Source: Rhodospirillales bacterium Ga0074136
Lineage (GTDB): Bacteria > Pseudomonadota > Alphaproteobacteria > Acetobacterales > Acetobacteraceae
Length of the DNA stretch: 42,111 bases
Assembly (NCBI GenBank): GCA_001464375.1
Contig: LNEW01000100.1
Location: 1 to 42,111, forward strand
Direction: 5' to 3'
This document shows, piece after piece, positions 8,276-16,415 of the stretch. The notes under the pieces are model-generated. The model searched no databases, had not been told where the DNA came from, and worked only from the letters and a program-made list of their open reading frames with translations. The position numbers were made by a program, and so were the translations under genes. How positions within the stretch are numbered: position 1 is the first letter of the stretch; every line of letters starts with the position of its first letter.

Positions 8276-8298
8276 GCGCCCGGCGCCGCGGCCAGTAG
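8272..8298 (+). other. Eight-codon micro-ORF linking the ATPase and VWA genes
   Basis: An ATG overlapping the TGA of the ATPase gene opens a frame reading MSARRRGQ and ending in TAG, 4 nt before the VWA gene's ATG. The encoded RRRGQ repeats the ATPase C-terminus. The VWA gene has no Shine-Dalgarno sequence of its own, so ribosomes could pass from ATPase stop to micro-ORF to VWA start. Alternatively this is a small tandem duplication with no role. Confidence 0.35.
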
Positions 8299-8302
8299 CG
8301 CG

Positions 8303-9481
8303 ATGTTCGCGCCCTTCATCCTCGCGCTGCGCGCCGCGGGCGTGCCGGCCTCCATCATGGAGTACCTGGCCCTGCTGCGCGCGATGAAGGAGGGCGTGGC
8401 GGGTTTCAGCGTCGATGACTTCTACCATTTGTGCCGCGCGGCGCTGGTGAAGGATGAGCGCCACCTCGACCGCTTCGACCGCGTGTTCGGCGAGATCTTC
8501 AAGGGGCTGGACTCCCCGCAGGGCGACGCACCGCGGACCCTGCCCGAGGAATGGCTGCGCAAGATCGCCGAGAAGACCCTGACGCCGGAGGAGATGGCGG
8601 CGATCGAGGCCATGGGCGGCTTCGACGCGCTGATGGAGGCGCTGAAGAAGCGCCTCGAGGAACAGAAGGGCCGCCACCAGGGCGGGTCGAAATGGATCGG
8701 CACCGCCGGCACATCGCCCTTCGGCGCATACGGCTACAACCCCGAGGGCGTGCGGATCGGGCAGAGTGAATCGCGTCATCGGCGGGCGGTGAAGGTCTGG
8801 GACCAGCGCACCTTCAAGGACCTGGACGAGGACGAGGCGCTGTCCTCGCGCAACATGAAGGTCGCGCTGCGCCGCCTGCGCCGCTTCGCGCGCACGGGGG
8901 CGGCGACGGAGCTCGACCTGCCCGGCACCATCGGTGCGACGGCGCGCAATGGCGGGTCGCTCGACCTGCACATGGTCCCGGAGCGGCACAACGCCGTGAA
9001 GGTGCTGCTGCTGATGGATATCGGCGGGTCGATGGACGACCACATCCGCATCTGCCAGGAGCTGTTCACCGCCGCGCGCAGCGAGTTCAAGCACCTGGAA
9101 TTCTGGTACTTCCACAACTGCCCCTACGAACGCGTCTGGCGCACCAACCGCCGCCGGCGCGAGACCGAGCGGCCGATGATGGAAGTGCTGCGCACCTACG
9201 GTCCCGACTGGCGCCTGGTGTTCGTCGGCGACGCCACCATGAGCCCCTATGAGATCATCCAGCCCGGCGGGTCCGTCGAGCACTGGAACGAGGAAGCCGG
9301 GCAGGTCTGGATGGCGCGCCTCACGCGCCACTTCCGCAAGGCCGCCTGGCTGAACCCGGTGGACCAGTCCCATTGGCGCTACACGCAGTCCATCGGCGTG
9401 ATGGAGCGGCTGATGGAAAACCGCATGTACCCGCTGACGCTCGCGGGGCTCGAATCGATGGCGCGCCAGCTCGCGCGCTGA
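8303..9481 (+). CDS. CoxE-like VWA-domain protein
   Basis: A 392-aa protein with a C-terminal von Willebrand A domain. The metal-ion-dependent adhesion site is DIGGS at residues 239-243, within LLLMDIGGSMDDHIRICQEL, followed by the FWYFHNCPYERVW segment typical of the CoxE family. The N-terminal half is charged and helical, with no signal peptide, so the protein is cytosolic. It is the expected partner of the MoxR ATPase 27 nt upstream; such pairs remodel or metallate client proteins. The ATG at 8303 depends on coupled translation because no ribosome site is visible. No carbon-monoxide dehydrogenase or other known client is nearby. Confidence 0.9.
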   Translation: MFAPFILALRAAGVPASIMEYLALLRAMKEGVAGFSVDDFYHLCRAALVKDERHLDRFDRVFGEIFKGLDSPQGDAPRTLPEEWLRKIAEKTLTPEEMAAIEAMGGFDALMEALKKRLEEQKGRHQGGSKWIGTAGTSPFGAYGYNPEGVRIGQSESRHRRAVKVWDQRTFKDLDEDEALSSRNMKVALRRLRRFARTGAATELDLPGTIGATARNGGSLDLHMVPERHNAVKVLLLMDIGGSMDDHIRICQELFTAARSEFKHLEFWYFHNCPYERVWRTNRRRRETERPMMEVLRTYGPDWRLVFVGDATMSPYEIIQPGGSVEHWNEEAGQVWMARLTRHFRKAAWLNPVDQSHWRYTQSIGVMERLMENRMYPLTLAGLESMARQLAR

Positions 9482-9556
9482 ACCATGTCTGATCGCGCGA
9501 TTCAGCCCTCCGGCCCCGTCGCGCCTCCGGCCATCGCGCTGAAGAAGGAAACGACC

Positions 9557-10756
9557 ATGTCCGTCACCACCCGCATTCCCCGCGGCCGCCAGTTCTTCGC
9601 CAATCCAGGGCCGACCAACATCCCGGATTCGATCCTGAAGGCGGTCGCGCATGTCAGCGTCGACTTCAACGACCCGGCCTTCCTGAAGGTCTATGACGCG
9701 GCGGTGGCGGGGGTGAAGCGCGTGCTGCGCACGCAGCATGACGTGTTCCTCTACACCGGCTCGGGCCACGCGGCGTGGGAAGCCGCGCTGGTCAACTTGT
9801 TCTCAGCGGGTGACGAGCTGCTGGTGATCGAGACCGGGTACTTCTCGGAATCCTGGGCGAAGATGGCGCAGGATTTCGGCCTCGGCATCCGCACGCTGGC
9901 AGCCGACTGGCGCGTGGGCGCCGACTTCGCAGCCCTTCGCGCGATGCTGGCCGCCGATACCGCCCACGCCATCAAGGCGATCTGCGCCGTGCAGAACGAG
10001 ACCGCGACGGGCATGGAACTGCCGCTGACCGAGGTGCGCGCGGCGCTGGACGCCACCGGCCATCCGGCGTTGCTGCTGGTGGACACCATCTCCTCGCTGG
10101 GGTCGATGGACTTCCGCATGGATGAATGGGGCGTGGATGTCGCGGTCGGCGGCAGCCAGAAGGGGTTGATGCTGCCTACCGGGATGTCCTTCACCGGCGC
10201 CTCGCCACGCGCCATGGCGGCGCATGCGACCTCGACGCTGCCGAAGTCGTACCTGAATTGGACGCATATGCTCACGCGCCGGCACAAATCCTTCATCGGG
10301 ACGGTGCCGACCTCGCTGTTCTACGGGCTCGAGGAAGCGGTGCGGCTGTTGGAGGAGGAGGGTCTCGACCAGGTCTTCGCGCGGCACGCGCGGCTCGCGG
10401 AAGCGGTGCGCCGCTGCGTGCGCCACTGGTCGGGCAACAGCGGGCCGCAGCTGTTCTGCCTCTCGCCCGACCGGTATTCCAATTCCGTCACGGCGGTCAT
10501 GATGCCCGAGGGGCATGACGCGGATGCGGTGCGTCGTATCGCGCTGCAGGCGTTCAACGTCTCGCTCGGCGGCGGACTGGGGCGGCTCGGCGGCAAGGTG
10601 TTCCGGATCGGGCACCTGGGCGATCTGAACGAGCCGATGATCCTCGGCACGCTCGCGACCGTCGAAGCCGCCATGCGCGTCGCCGGCGTGCCGCATGCGG
10701 CCGGTGGCGTGAACGCGGCGATCGAGTACCTGGCCGAGGCGGCGCGCAGCGGCTGA
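9557..10756 (+). CDS. Class V aminotransferase, serine/alanine-glyoxylate type
   Basis: A 399-aa PLP enzyme of the AGXT/SgaA group, which transfers the amino group of serine or alanine to glyoxylate or another keto acid. Family features are the FFANPGPTNIPDSILKAV start, YTGSGHAAWEAAL for phosphate binding, LLVDTISSLGSMDF with the cofactor Asp, and GGSQKGLMLP, in which Lys202 should form the Schiff base. The ATG at 9557 has GAAGGAAACGACC upstream. An ATG at 9485 would add 24 residues, but it has no ribosome site and precedes the conserved start. No other serine-cycle genes are adjacent, so the pathway is uncertain; photorespiratory-type glyoxylate handling is one option. Confidence 0.92.
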   Translation: MSVTTRIPRGRQFFANPGPTNIPDSILKAVAHVSVDFNDPAFLKVYDAAVAGVKRVLRTQHDVFLYTGSGHAAWEAALVNLFSAGDELLVIETGYFSESWAKMAQDFGLGIRTLAADWRVGADFAALRAMLAADTAHAIKAICAVQNETATGMELPLTEVRAALDATGHPALLLVDTISSLGSMDFRMDEWGVDVAVGGSQKGLMLPTGMSFTGASPRAMAAHATSTLPKSYLNWTHMLTRRHKSFIGTVPTSLFYGLEEAVRLLEEEGLDQVFARHARLAEAVRRCVRHWSGNSGPQLFCLSPDRYSNSVTAVMMPEGHDADAVRRIALQAFNVSLGGGLGRLGGKVFRIGHLGDLNEPMILGTLATVEAAMRVAGVPHAAGGVNAAIEYLAEAARSG

Positions 10757-10765
10757 CCGCCCGGG

Positions 10766-10781
10766 CTTGCGCCGCCGCAAG
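10766..10781. terminator. Short hairpin after the aminotransferase gene
   Basis: CTTGCG (10766-10771) and CGCAAG (10776-10781) form a 6-bp stem with a CCGC loop, 9 nt after the aminotransferase stop. There is no T-run, so this is at most a weak terminator. It lies upstream of the phaC start. Confidence 0.3.
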
Positions 10782-10803
10782 ACCTGCCGCGGCGATTCCG
10801 GCC

Positions 10804-10809
10804 TAGACT
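10804..10809 (+). promoter_or_regulatory. Possible -10 element for the PHA synthase gene
   Basis: TAGACT ends 5 nt before the ATG at 10815, which predicts a leaderless or near-leaderless transcript. No ribosome site precedes this ATG. The -35 region is not recognisable. Confidence 0.3.
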
Positions 10810-10814
10810 GCGCC

Positions 10815-12641
10815 ATGGCCTCCTCTCGAAGAAGGCGCGGCGCCAGGGCGGCCGCGCCCGGACCCGCCGCCCCGCCCCCGCCCCCGCCCGCTGCCGCGCA
10901 GCCCGCCGAGGCACCGCTCGGCCCGACCTTCCACACGCTCGACCGCAGCCTGCGCGCGGCGGAGGCGCGCATCACACAGGGCATGTCGCCCACCGCCGTC
11001 ACCGGCGCCTGGCTCGACTGGGGCGTGCACCTGGCGCGCGCGCCGGGCAAGCGGATGGAACTGGCCGCACGCGCCTGGCTGCAGACACTGCGCTGGCTGC
11101 TGTGGCTGCGCCATGCGGCCACGCAGCGCGACGCAGCGCCGCTGATTGCGCCAACCAACGGCGATTCGCGTTTCACGGGCGAGGCCTGGGCGGCCTTTCC
11201 GTTCAACGCCATTGCGCAGGCGCACCTGGTGGCCGAGGCCTGGTGGATGGAGGCCACGCACGGCATCCCGGGTCTGTCGCAGCGGCACGCACGGCAGGTG
11301 GCGTTCATGATGCGGCAGATGACCGACATCCTGGCCCCCACCAATATCCCCTGGATCAATCCGGCGATCGCGCAGCGCACCCTCGCCGATGGCGGCGCCA
11401 ACCTGCTGCGCGGCGCGGAGAACTGGCTGGACGACATGGAGCGCGCGCTCTCGGGCGCGCCACCCGAAGGCGCCGATGCCTTCCGCCCCGGGCAGGAAGT
11501 GGCGGCCACGCCGGGCCGCGTCGTGTTCCGCAACGACCTGATGGAGCTGATCCAGTACGACCCGGCCACGCCGAAGGTCCATGCGGAACCTGTGCTGATC
11601 GTCCCGGCCTGGATCATGAAGTACTACATCCTCGATCTCAGCCCGGAGAACTCGCTGGTGCGCTGGCTGGTCGCCCAGGGCTTCACGGTCTTCATGATGT
11701 CGTGGAAGAACCCGGATGCGCGCGACCGCGAGACGGGCCTCGACGACTACCGCCGCCGCGGCGTGATGGCGGCGATGGACGCGGTCTCGGCCATCCTGCC
11801 GGACCGGCGCATCCATGGCTGCGGGTACTGCCTGGGCGGCACCATCCTCGCGATCGCGGCCGCGACCATGGCGCGCGATGGCGACGAACGCCTGGCGTCG
11901 CTGACTCTGTTCGCGGCGCAGACCGACTTCGCCGAGGCGGGCGAACTCATGCTGTTCATGGACGAGAGCCAGTTGTCGTTCCTCGAGGACATGATGTGGG
12001 ACCGCGGCTACCTCGACACCCACCAGATGTCCGGCGCCTTCCAGGCGCTGCGCTCCAACGACCTGGTGTGGTCGCGGCTGATCCGCGACTACGTGATGGG
12101 CGAGCGCAACGGCATGACGGACCTGCTGGCCTGGAACACCGACCAGACCCGCATGCCCGCGCGCATGCATGGCGAATACCTGCGCGCGCTGTTCCTCGAG
12201 AACCGGCTGACGGCAGGGCGTTTCGCGGTGGACGGGCGCGTCATCGCGCTGTCGGACATCAGCGTGCCGATCTTCGCGGTCGGCACGCTGAAGGACCACA
12301 TCGCGCCGTGGCGGTCGGTGTACAAGATCAGCCTGTTCAGCGACACGGACGTGACCTTCGTGCTCACATCGGGCGGGCACAATGCCGGCATCGTCAGCCC
12401 GCCGGGGAAGGACGGGCGGCATTTCCAGGCGATGACGCGCACGCAGGACGACCGCTACCTCGACCCGGATTCCTGGGCAACGAGCGCCCCACGGCAGGAC
12501 GGGTCGTGGTGGCCGGCCTGGTCGGCCTGGATGGCGAAGGCCGGCAGCACAGGCATGGTCGAACCGCCCGCGATGGGTGCGCCCGACAGCGGCCTGCCGC
12601 CGCTCGATGCCGCGCCCGGCGGCTATGTGCTGATGAAGTGA
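10815..12641 (+). CDS. phaC: Poly(3-hydroxyalkanoate) synthase, class I-like
   Basis: A 608-aa synthase that polymerises hydroxyacyl-CoA into storage polyester on granules. The N-terminus is a basic, Ala/Pro-rich stretch with a run of seven prolines (residues about 20-35). The PhaC N-terminal domain (for example SRFTGEAWAAFPFNAIAQAH) follows, and then the alpha/beta-hydrolase core. The nucleophile is Cys339 in the lipase-like box GYCLGG. The acid Asp lies in VGTLKDHIAPW and the base His in SGGHNAGIVSPP, so the triad is complete. Length matches class I enzymes. The ATG at 10815 was chosen for its position after a TAGACT promoter-like hexamer; earlier in-frame codons give only basic, unconserved residues. 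The CYTH gene follows after 7 nt. No phaA or phaB is in the window. Confidence 0.93.
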   Translation: MASSRRRRGARAAAPGPAAPPPPPPAAAQPAEAPLGPTFHTLDRSLRAAEARITQGMSPTAVTGAWLDWGVHLARAPGKRMELAARAWLQTLRWLLWLRHAATQRDAAPLIAPTNGDSRFTGEAWAAFPFNAIAQAHLVAEAWWMEATHGIPGLSQRHARQVAFMMRQMTDILAPTNIPWINPAIAQRTLADGGANLLRGAENWLDDMERALSGAPPEGADAFRPGQEVAATPGRVVFRNDLMELIQYDPATPKVHAEPVLIVPAWIMKYYILDLSPENSLVRWLVAQGFTVFMMSWKNPDARDRETGLDDYRRRGVMAAMDAVSAILPDRRIHGCGYCLGGTILAIAAATMARDGDERLASLTLFAAQTDFAEAGELMLFMDESQLSFLEDMMWDRGYLDTHQMSGAFQALRSNDLVWSRLIRDYVMGERNGMTDLLAWNTDQTRMPARMHGEYLRALFLENRLTAGRFAVDGRVIALSDISVPIFAVGTLKDHIAPWRSVYKISLFSDTDVTFVLTSGGHNAGIVSPPGKDGRHFQAMTRTQDDRYLDPDSWATSAPRQDGSWWPAWSAWMAKAGSTGMVEPPAMGAPDSGLPPLDAAPGGYVLMK

Positions 12642-12648
12642 CCGGCTG

Positions 12649-13116
12649 ATGGGTTTCGAGATCGAACGCCGCTTCCTCGTGCAGGGCGATGCCTGGCGCG
12701 CCGGCGTCACCGCCACCACGCGCCTGCGCCAGGGCTACCTCGCGCGGGAGGATGGCGTATCGGTGCGGGTGCGCGTGTCCGGCACGAAAGCACGCCTGAC
12801 CATCAAGGGCCCGGGCGGGCTGGTCCGGCCGGAATTCGAGTACGACATCCCGGCGGCCGAGGCCGAGGCGATGCTCACGCTGCTCTGCACCGGGCGCAGC
12901 CTGGCCAAGACACGCCACGAGGTGCCTCTCGACGGCCTGGTCTGGGAGGTCGATGTCTTCGAAGGCCCCCTGGCCGGCCTGGTCATCGCCGAGGTCGAAT
13001 TGCCCGACGCCGCGCATGCGCTGCGCATCCCGGCCTGGGCGGGGCGCGAGATCACCACCGATGCGCGCTACGCCAACGCCGCCCTGGCCTCGGCCACCGC
13101 GCCGCCGCGGGGGTGA
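12649..13116 (+). CDS. CYTH-domain protein, putative inorganic triphosphatase
   Basis: A 155-aa protein of the CYTH superfamily (class IV adenylate cyclase, thiamine triphosphatase and inorganic triphosphatase). The N-terminal signature appears as EIERRFLV (residues 4-11), a variant of ExExK. Basic and acidic strand residues of the tunnel fold follow: SVRVRVSGTKARLTIKG, FEYDIP, WEVDVFEGPLAGLVIAEVEL. Most bacterial members hydrolyse tripolyphosphate, so triphosphatase is the default guess; adenylate cyclase activity is not excluded. It begins 7 nt after phaC and is probably cotranscribed. Size is normal for the short bacterial group. Confidence 0.88.
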   Translation: MGFEIERRFLVQGDAWRAGVTATTRLRQGYLAREDGVSVRVRVSGTKARLTIKGPGGLVRPEFEYDIPAAEAEAMLTLLCTGRSLAKTRHEVPLDGLVWEVDVFEGPLAGLVIAEVELPDAAHALRIPAWAGREITTDARYANAALASATAPPRG

Positions 13117-13141
13117 CGAGGCGCGCCGCCACCCCTAGGCT
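13113..13141 (+). promoter_or_regulatory. Probable promoter for the acyl-CoA synthetase gene
   Basis: GTGACG (13113-13118) and TAGGCT (13136-13141) are separated by exactly 17 nt. This is the best -35/-10 pair seen in the window. The -35 overlaps the stop codon of the CYTH gene. The ATG at 13178 follows with AAGGGAAAC as ribosome site. Confidence 0.4.
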
Positions 13142-13177
13142 TGCCGCACCGAAAGCAAGACCAAGGGAAACGTCCGC

Positions 13178-15313
13178 ATGAGTGCCTCCACCCGCGCCGT
13201 CTATCGCCACGGTGAGATGGGACGCCTGTTCGATCCTGCCTCGATCGCCGTGATCGGTGCGAGCCCCCGCGCGGGGTCCTTTGCCGACCGCACCATCAGT
13301 GCGCTGTCGAACTACACGGGCCGGCTGTACCTGGTGAATTCGCGCTACGAGAAGATCGGCGAGCGCGCCTGCTTTCCCTCGATCGGCGCGGTACCCGAGA
13401 AGGTCGATTGCTGCATCGTCGTCGCCGCCAAGGACGCGATCGAGGAGATCGCGACCGACTGCGCGCGCGCCGGCGTCGGCGGCATCATGGTCTATGCCTC
13501 CGGCTTCGCCGAGACCGGGCGGGACGCCGACATCGCCGCGCAGCAGCGCCTGGCGGCGCTGGGTCGCGAGGCGGGCATGCGCATCGTCGGGCCGAACTGC
13601 ATCGGCATGCTGAACTTCGCCACCAAGGCCGGCGTCACCTTCATGATCCCGCCGCCGATGGACAAGCCGCTGGGCCACGCCGTGGGGCTGGTGAGCCAGT
13701 CGGGCGCGCTCGGCTTCTCGCTGGCGCAGTCGGTGATGCGGGGCGTGTCGGTCAGCCACCTGCTGACCACCGGCAATTCATCGGATGTCGATGTCGCGGA
13801 TTGCGTGTCCTTCCTGGCCGATGATCCGTCCTGCCGTGCCATCGCCTGCGTGTTCGAGGGCATGCCCGAACCGCTCCGCTTCATCCAGGCGGCCGAGGTG
13901 GCGGACCGTGCCAACAAGCCGCTGGTGGTCTTCAAGCTCGGCACGGGGGCGGCCGGCGCGGCAGCGGCAATGTCGCACACCGGCTCGCTGGCCGGCGAGA
14001 CCGCGGCCTACCTGGCGGCCTTCGAGCGTGCCGGCGCGATCGTGGTGCAGGATTTCGAGGCGCTGGTGGAAACCGCGGCCTTCATGGCGAAGGCGCCGGC
14101 GCCCAAGGCGCGCGGCGTTGCGGTCGTGGCGGTCTCGGGCGGTGCGGCGATCATGTCGGCCGACAAGGCGGAAGCGCATGGCGTGCCGCTGCCGCAGCCC
14201 ACGCCGCCGGTGCAGGCCATCCTGGAATCGCGCATTCCGGATTTCGGCTCCGCCCGCAACCCCTGCGACGTCACGGCGCAGGTGGCGAACGACCCGGAAA
14301 GCCTGACTGCTTGCGCCTCCGCCATGCTGGGCGAACAGCACTACGGCGCGCTGATCTACGCGCAGATCTATTCGACCGAACTATCCGCCAAACGGCCGGG
14401 CGAACTCGCGGCCATCGCCGCGCAGCACGACAAGCCGATCTGCGTCGTCTGGACCACCGAATGGCTGGAAGGCTTCGGATCGAAGGAGGCCGAGCAGAAT
14501 CCGCACATCGGCCTGTTCCGGTCCATGGACCGCTGCTTCGCCGCGCTGGCGCACTGGCATGACCGCGAGGCGCGCCGCGCCGCCGGGCCGCGCCTGGTCG
14601 ATCGCCTGTCGCGACCCGAAGCCGCCGCCGAGGCTGCCGCGCTGATTGCCGCATCGCAGGACCGCACGCTGACCGAGCGCGAGGCGAAGGCCGTGCTCGC
14701 GGCCTATGGCGTGCCGGTGGTGCCCGAACGGCTCACCGGCAGCGAGGACGCCGCCGTCGCCGCGGCCGAGGCGCTGGGCTTCCCGGTCGCGATGAAGGTC
14801 GAGAGCCCCGACCTGCCGCACAAGACCGAGGCCGGCGTGATCCGGCTTCGCCTGAAGGACGCCGACGAGGTACGCGAGGCCTATCGCGCCGTCATGGCCA
14901 ACGCCGTGCGGCACGCGCCAGGTGCGCGCATCAACGGCGTGCTGGTGCAGCCGATGGCGAAGCCTGGCGTCGAGGTCATGGTGGGCGGGCGGGTCGATCC
15001 GCTGATGGGCCCGCTGATCGTCGCCGGGCTCGGTGGCGTGCTGGTGGAGTTGATGCGCGATTCCGCGCTGGCGCTGGCGCCGGTCACGAAGGGCGAGGCG
15101 CGCGCGATGTTCGAAGGCCTGCGTGGCCGCGCTGCGCTGGAGGGCTTCCGCGGCGCGCCGGCGGCCGATCTCGACCTGCTGGCGGAGATCGTGGTGCGCC
15201 TGTCGGAATTCGTCGCGGACCAGCGCGGGCGTGTGGCGGAACTTGATGTCAACCCGATCATCGTGGCGGGTCGCGACGCGGTGGCGGTGGATGCGCTGAT
15301 CGTGAAGGCGTGA
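13178..15313 (+). CDS. NDP-forming acyl-CoA synthetase (acetate--CoA ligase family)
   Basis: A 711-aa cytosolic enzyme related to ADP-forming acetyl-CoA synthetase, with both subunits fused. The N-terminal CoA-binding Rossmann domain starts with LFDPASIAVIGASPRAGSFA. The succinyl-CoA-ligase-like domain follows, with AMSHTGSLAGE near residues 265-275 carrying the His expected to be phosphorylated. The ATP-grasp domain occupies about residues 490-711 (VPVVPERLTGS, KVESPDLPHKTEAGVIRLRL). Domain order and length are typical. It interconverts an acid, CoA and NTP with the acyl-CoA. The acid is unknown. It ends at a strong hairpin shared with the convergent PAP2 gene. Confidence 0.92.
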   Translation: MSASTRAVYRHGEMGRLFDPASIAVIGASPRAGSFADRTISALSNYTGRLYLVNSRYEKIGERACFPSIGAVPEKVDCCIVVAAKDAIEEIATDCARAGVGGIMVYASGFAETGRDADIAAQQRLAALGREAGMRIVGPNCIGMLNFATKAGVTFMIPPPMDKPLGHAVGLVSQSGALGFSLAQSVMRGVSVSHLLTTGNSSDVDVADCVSFLADDPSCRAIACVFEGMPEPLRFIQAAEVADRANKPLVVFKLGTGAAGAAAAMSHTGSLAGETAAYLAAFERAGAIVVQDFEALVETAAFMAKAPAPKARGVAVVAVSGGAAIMSADKAEAHGVPLPQPTPPVQAILESRIPDFGSARNPCDVTAQVANDPESLTACASAMLGEQHYGALIYAQIYSTELSAKRPGELAAIAAQHDKPICVVWTTEWLEGFGSKEAEQNPHIGLFRSMDRCFAALAHWHDREARRAAGPRLVDRLSRPEAAAEAAALIAASQDRTLTEREAKAVLAAYGVPVVPERLTGSEDAAVAAAEALGFPVAMKVESPDLPHKTEAGVIRLRLKDADEVREAYRAVMANAVRHAPGARINGVLVQPMAKPGVEVMVGGRVDPLMGPLIVAGLGGVLVELMRDSALALAPVTKGEARAMFEGLRGRAALEGFRGAPAADLDLLAEIVVRLSEFVADQRGRVAELDVNPIIVAGRDAVAVDALIVKA

Positions 15314-15317
15314 CGAC

Positions 15318-15345
15318 ACGCGGCGGGGGTCACCCCCCGCCGCGT
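15318..15345. terminator. Bidirectional hairpin between convergent genes
   Basis: A perfect 12-bp stem, ACGCGGCGGGGG (15318-15329) and CCCCCGCCGCGT (15334-15345), with a TCAC loop. It fills the 39-nt gap between the stops of the acyl-CoA synthetase (plus) and the PAP2-like gene (minus). No T-run follows on either strand, so it may act as an RNA-stabilising or Rho-assisting 3' end rather than a classical intrinsic terminator. Confidence 0.65.
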
Positions 15346-15352
15346 CGCTGAA

Positions 15353-16390
15353 TCAGGCCCATTCGGCCTTGGCGCGGGCCAGGGCGCCGGTCATGGGCGT
15401 GGCCAGCAGGGGGCAGGCCAGCAACAGGGGCAGCGCCTGCACGGCAAGTCGCAGGCCCGCCTCGCTGTCGGTCGGGAAGTGCACACCGATCACCTCGCGA
15501 TTGCGCGCGACACGTTGGGCAATGCGCCACACCGGCGTGAGGCGCATGCGCTCCGCCACACCTGGCACGGACGAGACCTTGACCATGATGGTGTTCGCCA
15601 CCGAGGCATGCGCCAGGTCGGCCGCCGTCACCGGCACCTTCGCACCACCCTGGTTCTCGCCCCAGGCGATGCCGGGCATCACCTCCGCCAGCACCAGCGC
15701 GACCAGGTAGGCCTCCGTCGCATGCCCGCTCGGATAGGCAGGATGACCTGGCGGATCGACCACCGGCATCAGCGCCGGCGCCAGCACCGAAGGCCGTGCG
15801 CGCATGTGAACCTTCTTGTGGTGGAGCGCCACGAGCTGCCCGACGCGCAGCGCGGCATGGCAAAGCCGCGTGGTCCAGGGATGCGTGCCCCCCTTGAAAG
15901 TCAGCACGCCGCGGAAATAGCTGATGACGTTGTCGCGCTGCTCCATCGCTTCCGATTTCACGCCGGCGCGGAACTCGGCGATCTCGAGCAGTTCCTCGAT
16001 TTCCTCCGCGATGAAGGCGGAATCGCCCGGCGCGGTTGGCGGCGGCGGGATGGTGATGCCGGTCCAGGCACCGCCGCCCTGCGTCACGAATTCGCTCAGC
16101 ACCGCGACAGCGAAATGCGCCTGCGACCAGTCGGACATACGGAAGGCCGGCGGCGTGGTCGCCAGCGACCAGTCCTTAAACTCAGGGGCATCCTGCGGCG
16201 GCCAGCGATTGCCGCGGAACCAGTCCTCGCCGGTTTCGCGCGTCAGGGCCGGGCTGATGCCAAGGGGGCGACCGCCGGAGCCGCGGCCACCGCCGGAGGA
16301 CGCGGCGCTGTCCGCAGAATCGGCACTGTCCGCGCTGTCTGCAGAGTCGGCACTGTCTGCCGAGTCGGACGGTCCGATGCCACCAGTCAT
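15353..16390 (-). CDS. PAP2-superfamily protein, vanadium-haloperoxidase-like, with Ser-Ala-Asp repeat
   Basis: A 345-aa protein with all three PAP2 phosphatase/haloperoxidase signatures: KKVHMRARP (K-x6-R-P), YPSGHA, and ARNREVIGVHFPTD (R-x5-H-x3-D, with Asn in place of the usual Ser). The family either hydrolyses phosphate esters or binds vanadate as a haloperoxidase, and sequence cannot separate the two. There is no signal peptide or membrane helix, unlike lipid phosphatases, which favours the soluble haloperoxidase-like group. Residues 10-27 are six Ser-Ala-Asp triplets written with varied synonymous codons, followed by a Ser/Gly-rich linker to about residue 42. It lies 25 nt downstream of the cyclase-TPR gene, probably in one operon, with CTGGAGGAACGC as ribosome site. 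Confidence 0.85.
   Translation of the reverse strand: MTGGIGPSDSADSADSADSADSADSADSAASSGGGRGSGGRPLGISPALTRETGEDWFRGNRWPPQDAPEFKDWSLATTPPAFRMSDWSQAHFAVAVLSEFVTQGGGAWTGITIPPPPTAPGDSAFIAEEIEELLEIAEFRAGVKSEAMEQRDNVISYFRGVLTFKGGTHPWTTRLCHAALRVGQLVALHHKKVHMRARPSVLAPALMPVVDPPGHPAYPSGHATEAYLVALVLAEVMPGIAWGENQGGAKVPVTAADLAHASVANTIMVKVSSVPGVAERMRLTPVWRIAQRVARNREVIGVHFPTDSEAGLRLAVQALPLLLACPLLATPMTGALARAKAEWA
16310..16363 (-). repeat. Tandem Ser-Ala-Asp coding repeat
   Basis: Six 9-nt units encoding Ser-Ala-Asp near the start of the PAP2-like gene. Codons differ between units (TCG/AGT/TCT/AGC for Ser), so the DNA repeat has drifted while the peptide stayed regular. This suggests selection on the acidic peptide. 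Confidence 0.8.
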
Positions 16391-16415
16391 GCGTTCCTCC
16401 AGAAGTTAGCAGGGA

